A stretch of DNA of 64,000 nucleotides. Origin: Bacillota bacterium (GTDB lineage Bacteria; Bacillota_E; JAJZYS01; JAJYTV01). The stretch covers positions 24,470 through 88,469 of the forward strand of contig JAJZVM010000013.1 in NCBI GenBank assembly GCA_021845645.1, read 5' to 3'. The notes beneath the pieces were generated by a model that saw nothing but the letters and a program-made list of their open reading frames with translations, did not search any database and had not been told where the DNA came from. Every line of letters begins with the position of its first letter. The stretch's first letter is position 1. The position numbers were made by a program, and so were the translations under genes. Shown here piece by piece: positions 36,524-44,202 of the stretch.

Positions 36524-36638
36524 ACGCCACTCTCCTTGCCCGGACCGCCCCCGGGCGTTCCGCACGCCGCCGGCCGGCGCAATCCGCCGCCCTGGCCGTA
36601 CGTTGCAGGGTCATGGTAGGAGATGCCACGTTGCGCGG

Positions 36639-36668
36639 CTGTCACAGGCCCTGTAACATCTCTGCAAC
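36639..36668. promoter_or_regulatory. Direct repeats CTGTCAC/CTGTAAC/CTGCAAC: probable OmpR-type binding site
   Basis: Three related heptamers begin at 36639, 36651 and 36662, a spacing of 12 and 11 bases, in the 205-bp region between the exporter operon and the response-regulator gene. OmpR/PhoB-type regulators bind such direct repeats about one helix turn apart. This suggests that the adjacent regulator controls its own gene and the exporter. Confidence 0.6.
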
Positions 36669-36728
36669 AACCTCTGGCGGATCATGGGGCCGGGCGGACA
36701 GAGTGCCCGCCCCAAGGAGGCAGGCCCT

Positions 36729-37394
36729 GTGCGCGTACTGATCGTGGAGGACGAGACCCAGCTCGCGGACACCGTGGCGCTCGGCCTGCGCCGGGAGGGC
36801 ATGGCCGTCGACGTCGCCTATGACGGCATCGAGGGCCAGGAGCGCCTCATGGCCAACGCGTACGATGTCGTCGTGCTGGACCGGGATCTTCCGGGCGTCC
36901 ACGGCGACCAGATCTGCAAGGAGCTCTCGAGCAGCAAGAGCCCCGTCCGCATCCTCATCCTCACCGCCTCGACAGGCCTCGAGGCGAAGGTGGAGGGCCT
37001 CGCGCTCGGCGCCGACGACTACCTCGGCAAGCCGTTCGCGTTCATCGAGCTCGTGGCCCGCGTGCAGGCACTCGCACGCCGGCTCGAGGCCAGGGTCGGG
37101 CCGAAGCTAGAGGTGGACGACATCGTCCTCGATCCCGCGGCCCACCAGGTGCACCGCGCGGGCAGGCAGGTCGAGCTGACGCGCAAGGAGTTCGCGGTGC
37201 TCGAGTACCTCCTCGTGGCGCGCGGCGCCGTCGTGAGCAGCGAGGAGCTGCTGGAGCACGTCTGGGACGACAGCGCCGACCCCTTCAGCGGCGTCGTGCG
37301 CGTGGTGATGAGCCGGCTGCGCCAGAAGCTCGGCCCGCCGAACGTCATCCAGACGATCACCGGCGTCGGCTACCGCATCCCCGATGGCCGCTAG
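36729..37394 (+). CDS. OmpR-family response regulator
   Basis: 221 aa. Receiver domain (1-115) with Glu7/Asp8, phospho-acceptor Asp51 in VVVLDRDLP, and Lys101 in YLGKPF. C-terminal winged helix (~128-220): VELTRKEFAVLEYLL, GVVRVVMSRLRQKLG, TITGVGYRIP. The start is GTG 36729, with AAGGAGG 9 bases upstream; the longer in-frame ATG 36684 has no such site. It overlaps the sensor-kinase gene by 11 bases and is divergent from the MacB-type exporter operon, its likely target. Confidence 0.94.
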   Translation: MRVLIVEDETQLADTVALGLRREGMAVDVAYDGIEGQERLMANAYDVVVLDRDLPGVHGDQICKELSSSKSPVRILILTASTGLEAKVEGLALGADDYLGKPFAFIELVARVQALARRLEARVGPKLEVDDIVLDPAAHQVHRAGRQVELTRKEFAVLEYLLVARGAVVSSEELLEHVWDDSADPFSGVVRVVMSRLRQKLGPPNVIQTITGVGYRIPDGR

Positions 37395-38544
37395 ACGCGT
37401 CCTGCGCCGCGGCACCATGACGGTCCGCACGCGCCTTGCCCTCGTCTTCCTGGGGCTCGTCCTGCTGTTCGGGGCAGGCACCCTCGGCGTCACCTACCTG
37501 CTCGTCGCGCACGTGCTGCCGCATCGCCCGCCGCCAGACCTCCAGCGCATCATGCACCCGACGCAGCCGCATGGCCCGCCGGCGTCCGCGGAGCATCTGC
37601 GCCAGATGATCGGCCCCGCCTTCCAGCAGTCGCAGGGGTTGATGCTCGAGCACCTCCTGATCGGCTCCGCGATCGCGCTCCTCCTGCTCGGCGCCATCGT
37701 GGCCGTGCTCAGCTGGCGCATCGCGGACCGGGCGCTCGGGCCGCTGCGCACCATCACCGAGGCGGCCAGGCGCCTCTCGTACGACCGCCTCGGCGAGCGC
37801 ATCGCGCTCGCAGGCCCGCGGGACGAGCTAAGGGAGCTCGCCGACACCTTCGACGGCATGCTCGGGCGCCTCGAGCAGGCCTTCCTGGCCCAGCGGCAGT
37901 TCGTCGCCAACGCCTCGCACGAGCTCAGGACGCCGCTCGCCATCTCGCGCTCGCTTCTCGAGGTGGCCCTCGCCGATCGCGACCAGAGCGTCGCGCTCTG
38001 GCAGGCGACGGCCTCGAGCCTCCTCGAGCAGAGCGGCCGCATGGAGCACCTGATCTCGTCGCTCCTCGTGCTCGCGCGCGGCGAGCAGGCGAAGGCGGCC
38101 GCCGTCCCTACCGACCTCGAGGAGCTCGTGGAGGACGCCGTGAGCCGCCTGCCGGAGTCCGGGCTGGGCCTGCGCATCCGCCTGCGCCCGGCAAGCCTCA
38201 TGGGCGACCCGACGCTGCTTGCGCAGCTCTGCCGCAACCTTCTCGAGAACGCCGGGCGCTACAACCGCCCGGGAGGCTTCATCAGCGTCCTCACGGGCAG
38301 CTCCCCTGGCGAGGTGTGGCTCAGGGTTTCGAACAGCGGCCCCCCTCTGCCCGAAGAGGCCCTCGAGGACCTCCTGCTGCCGTTCCACCGCCTCGGCCCG
38401 CAGCGCACGGACTCCGCGCACAGCGCCGGCCTCGGGCTCGCGATCTGCGATGCGGTCGCGCGGGCCCACGGCGGGACGATCAGGCTCAGGGCGCGCAGGG
38501 CAGGCGGCCTCACGGTCACCGTGCGCCTTCCCAGGGACGTCTAG
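37384..38544 (+). CDS. Membrane sensor histidine kinase
   Basis: 386 aa. Two membrane helices (~17-42 and ~92-110) enclose a short extracytoplasmic sensor of about 50 residues rich in Pro, His and Gln (HRPPPDLQRIMHPTQPHGPP), which may be a metal or cation sensor. Then HAMP (~111-165), the phosphorylation site His179 in NASHELRTPLAI, and an ATPase domain with N-box LCRNLLENAGRYN, the phrase LRVSNSGPPLPEE, and GLGLAICDAVARAHGG. ATG 37384 overlaps the end of the regulator gene (ATGGCCGCTAG), so the two are translationally coupled. Confidence 0.93.
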   Translation: MAARRVLRRGTMTVRTRLALVFLGLVLLFGAGTLGVTYLLVAHVLPHRPPPDLQRIMHPTQPHGPPASAEHLRQMIGPAFQQSQGLMLEHLLIGSAIALLLLGAIVAVLSWRIADRALGPLRTITEAARRLSYDRLGERIALAGPRDELRELADTFDGMLGRLEQAFLAQRQFVANASHELRTPLAISRSLLEVALADRDQSVALWQATASSLLEQSGRMEHLISSLLVLARGEQAKAAAVPTDLEELVEDAVSRLPESGLGLRIRLRPASLMGDPTLLAQLCRNLLENAGRYNRPGGFISVLTGSSPGEVWLRVSNSGPPLPEEALEDLLLPFHRLGPQRTDSAHSAGLGLAICDAVARAHGGTIRLRARRAGGLTVTVRLPRDV

Positions 38545-38690
38545 CGGCCGCATCGCGGCACCCTTCCCGCAAGCCGCCCTGACCAGCCCGGAGGCGGCCC
38601 CATGGTCTCTCGGCGGCACCTCATCCGCCATCTGGCGAGACCATGTCCTGCGCCAAGCAGCAACCTAAACGGCCCCGGAGGCTGCCAAAT

Positions 38691-38922
38691 CTTTGTGAAA
38701 GCTTTAACACAAAGTTCTCGAATCTGCGCTACACTGGGCTCGGCGACAGAGAGGAGCCCGGGGTGGCAGAAAAGGGGAACGACCCCCGGGCACCAGGTTC
38801 GCCAGGACAGCAGCGACGGGCGGTAGAGGATCAGGGACGATCCGGGAGCTGTCAAGTCGCCGCATGGCCAAAGCGATCTGCCTGGCTGGATACGTCCAGT
38901 CGGCAGGGAGGAGGGAATGTTC
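38691..38922 (+). promoter_or_regulatory. Structured leader upstream of a 76-aa ORF
   Basis: The region starts with a 7+7 inverted repeat (CTTTGTG...CACAAAG, 38691-38714, 10-base gap) that resembles a Rex/CRP-type operator, followed by a possible -10 TACACT. Then come hairpin GGGCTC/GAGCCC (38736-38759), and overlapping CCGGGG/CCCCGG pairing around AAAAGGGGAACGACCCC, before GGGAGGAGGGA and the start codon. Alternative pairings between these arms are possible. It matches no riboswitch class I could recognise. Confidence 0.45.
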
Positions 38923-39153
38923 ATGACACACGCAGAGCCCAAGGGACCGGTCGGAGCGCTCGAGTGGACGCGCAGGCTGCGCGTCGGCGAGGCCTGGCTC
39001 GTCTCCGGAGGCTTCGTCGCAGCCGGCCCCGACATGGCGGCCCAGGCCGTCAAGGCCGAGAGGCGCCGCAGCAGGCCCCAGAGCTATGGGGGCGGCGGCG
39101 AGGGCTTCAGCGTCAGCCAGCAGCTGGGCCTCATGCGCCACAGGCCCTGCTGA
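38923..39153 (+). CDS. Small hypothetical protein (76 aa)
   Basis: 76-aa basic protein starting MTHAEPKGPVGALEW and ending GLMRHRPC. Support for reality: GGGAGGAGGG about 8 bases before ATG 38923 (ATG 38917 is too close to it), a long structured leader, and a good terminator 26 bases past the stop. The middle has an amphipathic stretch (RVGEAWLVSGGFVAAG), then a basic, Gly-rich tail (SYGGGGEGF). No membrane helix, no known motif. Function unknown; it could be a regulatory peptide, a small DNA- or RNA-binding protein, or a modified-peptide precursor. Confidence 0.55.
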   Translation: MTHAEPKGPVGALEWTRRLRVGEAWLVSGGFVAAGPDMAAQAVKAERRRSRPQSYGGGGEGFSVSQQLGLMRHRPC

Positions 39154-39178
39154 CCTCGACCACCAAAGCACATGCAGT

Positions 39179-39210
39179 GGGCCGTCCGGCTTGACCGGGC
39201 GGCCCTTCGC
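39179..39210 (+). terminator. Terminator of the 76-aa ORF unit
   Basis: GGGCCGTCCGG pairs with CCGGGCGGCCC (11 bp with one G-T pair) over CTTGA, followed by TTCGCGTT. It closes the small transcription unit that begins near 38700. Confidence 0.65.
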
Positions 39211-39242
39211 GTTCCCGTGTTCGGCCTCAGGTGGCACCAGTG

Positions 39243-39535
39243 ATGACCATCAAGATTGTATACCCCGACGGCTGCCCGACTTGGAGGTTGACCCATCAGC
39301 TGGTGCCAAAAGCGCTCACAGCCGCAGGGCACTTTACGCCGAGGTGCACCTGCGCCTGTCAGCGCCCCGGCCGAGGCCGCAGGCTGGCATGCATGGTTCG
39401 CCCACGATACTCGTGGACGACGCGGATCCGTTTCCCAGCTCCGACGGCGCTGCGTGGTCTTGCCGTTTGTACAGGAATGCCGTGGGCTTTGAGGGCGCCC
39501 CGAGCATGTCGGCCTTGGTGGAAGTGCTGCACTGA
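39243..39535 (+). pseudogene. Frameshifted thioredoxin-like (alkylmercury-lyase-associated type) gene
   Basis: The frame from ATG 39243 gives MTIKIVYPDGCPTWRLTHQL up to LTAAG, the usual N-terminus of a ~95-aa thioredoxin-fold family often annotated near MerB. The remainder lies in another frame: RALYAEVHLRL, then GMHGSPTILVDDADPF, SCRLYRN and GFEGAPSMSALVEVL, ending at TGA 39533-39535. Joining the two around 39315-39335 restores the whole family length. The single indel makes it a pseudogene, unless it is a sequencing error or programmed shift. A strong terminator follows immediately. Confidence 0.65.
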
Positions 39536-39550
39536 GCCCATGCCTTCACC

Positions 39551-39585
39551 GACGAGCCCAGTGGATTGCTGGGCTCGTCTCTTAT
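39551..39585 (+). terminator. Terminator after the frameshifted gene
   Basis: GACGAGCCCA pairs perfectly with TGGGCTCGTC (10 bp) around a 9-base loop, followed by TCTTAT. Confidence 0.75.
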
Positions 39586-39718
39586 GGATGGATCCTTCCT
39601 GAGACGGCTGGGGATCCGTCTACGACGTGTGCGGATACCCTTGCCCGCGGCTTGAGGTTGCCACCATCAGGCCCGCAGGCCCCCCCGGTCATGCACCCAT
39701 GCCGGGTGCACCTGAAAC

Positions 39719-39748
39719 GGGCCCTGCCGCCGCATTGCGGCAGGGCCC
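39719..39748 (-). terminator. Terminator after the second sedolisin gene
   Basis: GGGCCCTGCCGC pairs perfectly with GCGGCAGGGCCC (12 bp) around CGCATT, 15 bases past the stop at 39763; GTTTCAGG follows on the minus strand. Confidence 0.75.
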
Positions 39749-39762
39749 GGAGCCGTTAGGCG

Positions 39763-40968
39763 CTAGTTCGCGTCGTTGATCAGCGCAGGAATGAGGTTCT
39801 GCCCTTGCGGCGACCCGATGCCCGTGACGAGGTCATAGCCGGGTAGGGCCGGGTTGCCGTTGCTGCCGCTTGTGATGTCATGGAAGTCCGTGGTGTAGCC
39901 TGTGCTCGCGGTCGTTCCTGCGAGGGTGTAAAGATCCTGCAGGATATTGCCGGTGCCCGTAGAGGTCGAGAGCGGGGTTGCACGCCCCTGGTCAACAAGC
40001 GCGACGAGCGCTGCCCAACTCGGCGAGCCGACACTCGTGCCACCGACCTCGTACCAGCCGGTTTGGCCCTGGTAGAGGGTACTGTCATAGACGGCGACAC
40101 CCGTGTTCGGGTCGGCGTCCCAGGCGATGTCGGGGATGCCGCGCTGGGTTCCGACAACGGACTGCCAGTTGTCCTGGTATACGGGGCGCGCCTCGTATTG
40201 GCTCAGGCCACCGCCGGAACTCGACCAGGCAGTCTCGCCACCATAGGCGTAGGACCCGCTTGAGCCGGTGATGGTCAGGGAGGTGCCGCCGACGCCCACC
40301 ACGTAGGGCGAGGCTGCAGGCCACTCAATGGCCCCCGCGCTGTCGCCGGCCGACGCCAAGTAGACGACGCCCGCGTGCTGGAAGTGGGTATCGTAGCTCG
40401 CTTCAGACGAGAACTCCGAGCCGCCCCAGCTGTTCGAGACCACCCTGGCGCCCTGGCTGGTAGCGTAGTCTTCCGCTGCCATCAAGTCCGACGTGCTGGC
40501 GGACTTAGCGACGACGAGCAAGATGTTCGCACCCGGTGCCAGCGCATGCGCCCACTCGACGTCCAGCGACGTCTCAAGCGCCCAGCCGCTGTCGGTTCTC
40601 GGCTTGCCGCTCGGATAGGCAACCGTCAAGTTGGGGGCCGGGAGGCCGAACTGGCTGTCGAAGACGCCGACATCGTTCTGGATGCTTGGGCTGCCGTATG
40701 CATCGACAATGGCGATCGTCTCGCCGGCGCCCGTCTCCGAGATCTGATTCAGGCCGTACGCTCCCGCGACCTCCTGCGGCGAGTAGCCGTTCTGGTATGT
40801 CGATGTGGCGTTGCCCCTGACGCGGAAAGGCGGCGTCGCGGTCCAAACCGGAGCATGACCCTGGCCTGAAGTCGTAGCGGCGAACGCAGGAGCGCCTGCC
40901 GCCGTTACGAGGGCGACGCAGGCGCCACCGAGGATGACTCGATGCATCAACTTGGCGACTGAGGACAT
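39763..40968 (-). CDS. Sedolisin-type (S53) secreted peptidase without prodomain
   Basis: 401 aa. Signal peptide ends near residue 30 (ASAFA-like: GAPAFA), then about 25 residues, then directly the catalytic domain at ISETGAGETIAIVDAYGSP. Residues: Glu132 and Asp136 in ETSLDVEW, Asp209 in SAGDSAG, Ser312 in GGTSVGSPSW, and the calcium region FHDITSGSNGN near the end. Most sedolisins carry a ~180-aa inhibitory prodomain, as the 1-1747 gene does; it is absent here, as in some bacterial S53 proteins that need no activation. ATG 40968 has GGAGGAGGG 8-9 bases upstream. Flanked by its own terminator; no obvious partner gene. Confidence 0.9.
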   Translation of the reverse strand: MSSVAKLMHRVILGGACVALVTAAGAPAFAATTSGQGHAPVWTATPPFRVRGNATSTYQNGYSPQEVAGAYGLNQISETGAGETIAIVDAYGSPSIQNDVGVFDSQFGLPAPNLTVAYPSGKPRTDSGWALETSLDVEWAHALAPGANILLVVAKSASTSDLMAAEDYATSQGARVVSNSWGGSEFSSEASYDTHFQHAGVVYLASAGDSAGAIEWPAASPYVVGVGGTSLTITGSSGSYAYGGETAWSSSGGGLSQYEARPVYQDNWQSVVGTQRGIPDIAWDADPNTGVAVYDSTLYQGQTGWYEVGGTSVGSPSWAALVALVDQGRATPLSTSTGTGNILQDLYTLAGTTASTGYTTDFHDITSGSNGNPALPGYDLVTGIGSPQGQNLIPALINDAN

Positions 40969-41573
40969 TCTTGAAATCCCTCCTCCGTATCAGAAACCAG
41001 GACCTCAACGACACCCTGGGACTCCCTCGCAGCCGTGGCCCAGTCCAGTTGCGCCCCCACAGCCACGCTGGACCCTCCCCGAGCCACTGCTACCGCACCA
41101 TGGCACGCCTCCTCTTAGGACAGAACCTCAGACGTATGGCCTCAGGTTGCTTCATGCCTCTGTCTCATGGAATGGCTCCGAGCTACAGGCTGGTTACGGT
41201 GGAGCGACAGCAAAACCGCCATCGCATCGCCGCTTGACCCTTCGCTCCTCACGCGCCACCATGACCCATGCGGTTCCCACACGTTAGTTACGGGGTGGTA
41301 TATTGGACGGCCAGGGATCCAGTGCGCACTGCCCCACAAAAATCCGCACCCTGCCGGCCGGCACAGCGCCGACGGCATGATCGCAGGCCCGGTGCCCGGT
41401 GGCGTCATGCGCAGGCCAAGGCCGGCGTATCGCGCAGGACAAGGCTTGTGCCTTTGAGCGCCGCTGGAACGTCATACAGCCGCCCGTCGCAGACGCTTTG
41501 GTCGAGTGCGACGAACCACGTTTGAAGACAAATGCAGATATATCACGGATCTGTTAAACCTCAGCAGGCCGTT
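40969..41573. other. Gene-free region
   Basis: About 600 bp without a supported ORF. It holds the promoter side of the second sedolisin (minus) and is bordered on the right by a decayed gene. Reading frames are short and composition lacks the third-position GC bias of real genes here. No hairpin or repeat stood out. Confidence 0.5.
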
Positions 41574-42330
41574 TTAACGGAATCCGTTAAACGACCGTGT
41601 ACCAGGTGTTCCGCCGGCCGGTTCCCTGCCGCGCCAGGCGCCCGCTCCTGACCAGTCAAGGCGCCGATACACGGCGGCAGAAAGCCTCCACACACGCGCC
41701 TTGGTCTCGCCGCTCGCCTCGATGAGGCCCTCCTCGACGAGGCGGCCGAGAACAGCCCTGGCCTCAGCCGCGATCTTCTGGATCAAGCTTGCGGCCTCAT
41801 CTGTCGACAGGACACGCTCCTGCCGGAGAGCGTTCAGGAGCAACAGGCCGTCCACGCCGAGCGGCCGGTCGTCGTGTTCTTGTTCCACGACCAGCCTGAT
41901 GAAGTCGAGATTCGCCTCCCCGCCGGGCAGCACCAGCGAGACACTCAGAGCGTCGCTCCGCTGACAGGAGGGAGCCGGGCGTCCGCTACGGAGCTGGGAT
42001 GCGAAGACCGCGTCGATCCCCCGGCCCGTCCGCTCGAACGACTTCGTCGACCCGGACCGAGAGCGACGGCCTCGTGCGGTTCGCGACGAGTGCGACAACG
42101 CGCGCAGGATCGGTGCGGCCATGCTCATGCCGCGGCCGTGCACCGGTGATCTGGCCGTCATCTTCGACGCCGACCAGAGGGTACTGCGGCTCCTATGACG
42201 GCTGGTTCGCAAGGCAGACGACGGCCTCCACGAGATCCCTGTCCGAGAGCGCCTGGCGCCCCTCTCCCATGAACTCCACCGACAGGCCCTCGCCCCGAGC
42301 GACCATGCCACGCAGCACGTCCGGTGTCAC
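41574..42330 (-). pseudogene. Decayed AlbA_2-type (schlafen-like) ATP-binding protein gene
   Basis: Pieces of one family appear in order but in different frames. GTG 42330 starts DVLRGMVARGEGLSVEFMGEG and SDRDLVEAVVCLANQ, then stops. A second frame gives LVGVEDDGQITGARPRHEH and ARVVALVANRTRPSLSVRV. A third frame continues GRGIDAVFASQLRSGRPAP, then LVLPGGEANLDFIRLVVEQE and EEGLIEASGETKARVWRLSA to the stop at 41574. The family (AlbA_2/divergent AAA_4, RecG-C-like) normally has about 450-550 aa; here the middle is deleted and at least two frameshifts are present. Clearly non-functional. Confidence 0.7.
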
Positions 42331-42520
42331 CCGGGCACCTCACGTTCCCGCAGTATGTATGCACACCCAGCGGCCCTGCCTGGAGGATACCGCCATTGCG
42401 TCTGACGCGCTCGCTTGGGCTGCCATCGCCGCGTGGCGAAGGATCACATGGGCCGAGAAGCCGGGCGGCGCCGCCTGCGCATGGGCAGGCCGCGTCGCCA
42501 TCCTCGCTTCGCAACCGCCC

Positions 42521-42548
42521 GGGGCGGGCCCGGCGAAGGGCCCGCCCC
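42521..42548 (-). terminator. Terminator of the polyamine-argS operon
   Basis: GGGGCGGGCCC pairs perfectly with GGGCCCGCCCC (11 bp) around GGCGAA, 17 bases past the argS stop. No T-run, but the stem is very stable. Confidence 0.65.
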
Positions 42549-42564
42549 GCCGCGGCCGAAGACG

Positions 42565-44202
42565 CTACATCCTCTCAGGCGCCGACACCCCGAGCAGCGA
42601 GAGGAGCTCCGCGAGCGCCGCCTGCGTCGCCCTCGCGAGCCCCAGGCGCGCCGCGGAGAGGCTCTCCTCCACGCCGAGCACGCGGTTGCGGTTGTAGAAC
42701 GCGTGGAACGCCTGCGCGAGCTCCATGGCAAGGCGCGTCAGGCGGTGGGGCTCGCGGTGCGCCGCGGCGTCCCGGATCTCCTCGGGCAGCTGCCCCAGGC
42801 GCCGAAGAAGGTCCTCCGCCTCCGGCGACGTCAGGAGGCTAAAGTCCGGCTGGGCGGCGACGTCGCCGGCCTGGCGCAGGATCGAGGCGATGCGCGCGTG
42901 CGCGTACTGCACGTAGTAGACCGGGTTTTCGCTCGACTCCTCCTTGGCGAGGGCGAGGTCGAAGTCGAGCGGCGTGTCGTGCGAGCGCATGAGAAAGAGG
43001 AAGCGCGCCGCGTCGGTGCCGACGTCGTCCAGGAGCTCGTCGATCGTCAGGATCTCGCCGGCCCGCTTCGACATGGACTGCACCTCGCCGTGGCGCAGGA
43101 AGCGCACCCACTGCACGAGCAGCACCTCGAAGCTCTGCGGGTCGTGCCCGAGGGCCTCCATGGCGGCGCGCATGCGCGCGACATAGCCGTGGTGGTCGGG
43201 GCCGAGGAGGTCGATGGCGCGGTCGTAGCCGCGATTGTACTTGGACTCGTGGTAGCCGATATCCGGTGCGAAGTAGGTGAACTCCCCGTCCGACTTCCTG
43301 AGCACCCGGTCCTTGTCGTCGCCGAAGGCGGTCGTCCTGAGCCAGAGCGCCCCCTCGGCCTCGTAGGTGTGGTCCGAAAGCCTGCCGACGACCTCCTCCG
43401 TGCCGCCGCCAGCCCGGAAGGACTTCTCGGAGAAGAAGTTGTCGAAGTGGACGCCGTAGCGCTCGAGTGTCGCAAGGCGCATGCGCTCCATCTGCCCGAG
43501 CGCCCAGGCGCGCACCATCTCGACGCGCGTCTCCTCGGGAAGTTCCGCGAAGTCGCGGGGCTCCTCCGCCATGAAGCCCCGCGCGAGGTCCACGACATAC
43601 TCGCCGTGGTAGCCGTCCTGGGGGATCTCGCAGGGCCTGCCGAGGATCTCCTCGCGGCGCTCAAGGATCGAGCGGGCGAGCATCTCCACCTGCCGGCCCG
43701 CGTCGTTCACGTAGAACTCCGTCAGCACGTCGTGGCCCGCCAGGCGCAGAAGGCGCCCGAGCGTGTCCCCCACCGCCGCGGCGCGCGCGGAGACGACGTT
43801 CAGGGGGCCTGTCGGGTTCGCGGAGACGAACTCGAGGAGGATGCGCTCGCCGTCCTCGCAGTCGGTGGCGAGAAAAGCGCGCGGGTCCGCGATCAGCGAC
43901 GCGATCACGCGCGGGTGGAAGGCGCGCGACAGGCGGAAGTTGAGAAAGCCGGGGCCGGCGATCTCCGCCCCCTCGAAGTCCTCCGGGAGCTCGAGGTGGT
44001 TGAGGATGCGCTCCGCCACCACCTGCGGCGCGAGACGAAGCGGCCGCGCCGCCTGCAGGGCGATGTTCGCGGCGTAGTCGCCCATCTTCTGGTCCTTCGG
44101 GCGTTCGATGGCGAAGGAGGGCAGGGGAGCTTCCCAGCCGGCTTCGGCCGCGGACCGCCGGTAGGCCTCCTCGACCGCCTGGCGCAGCTCCCTAGAGAAC
44201 AT
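42565..44202 (-). CDS. argS: Arginyl-tRNA synthetase, with HIGH-motif variant
   Basis: 545-aa class-I synthetase charging tRNA-Arg. N-terminal Add-1 domain (KDQKMGDYAANIALQAARPL), Rossmann core, and the DALR anticodon-binding domain at the end (VYYVQYAHARIASILRQAGD; AFHAFYNRNRVLG). The first ATP-binding signature normally reads SANPTGPLHVGHGR; here it is SANPTGPLNVVSAR (NVVS at 135-138), so both His of HIGH are replaced. The second signature is SMSKRAGE. The rest is well conserved, including FYVNDAGRQVEMLARS. ATG 44202 overlaps the speB stop by 11 bases. This may be a natural subgroup rather than a defect. Confidence 0.9.
   Translation of the reverse strand: MFSRELRQAVEEAYRRSAAEAGWEAPLPSFAIERPKDQKMGDYAANIALQAARPLRLAPQVVAERILNHLELPEDFEGAEIAGPGFLNFRLSRAFHPRVIASLIADPRAFLATDCEDGERILLEFVSANPTGPLNVVSARAAAVGDTLGRLLRLAGHDVLTEFYVNDAGRQVEMLARSILERREEILGRPCEIPQDGYHGEYVVDLARGFMAEEPRDFAELPEETRVEMVRAWALGQMERMRLATLERYGVHFDNFFSEKSFRAGGGTEEVVGRLSDHTYEAEGALWLRTTAFGDDKDRVLRKSDGEFTYFAPDIGYHESKYNRGYDRAIDLLGPDHHGYVARMRAAMEALGHDPQSFEVLLVQWVRFLRHGEVQSMSKRAGEILTIDELLDDVGTDAARFLFLMRSHDTPLDFDLALAKEESSENPVYYVQYAHARIASILRQAGDVAAQPDFSLLTSPEAEDLLRRLGQLPEEIRDAAAHREPHRLTRLAMELAQAFHAFYNRNRVLGVEESLSAARLGLARATQAALAELLSLLGVSAPERM

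Noticed and set aside
38770..38830. Possible mini-ykkC (guanidine-II) hairpins with ACGA/ACGG loops
   Set aside because: GGGGAACGACCCC does not close a proper ACGR tetraloop, and the second hairpin does not form.
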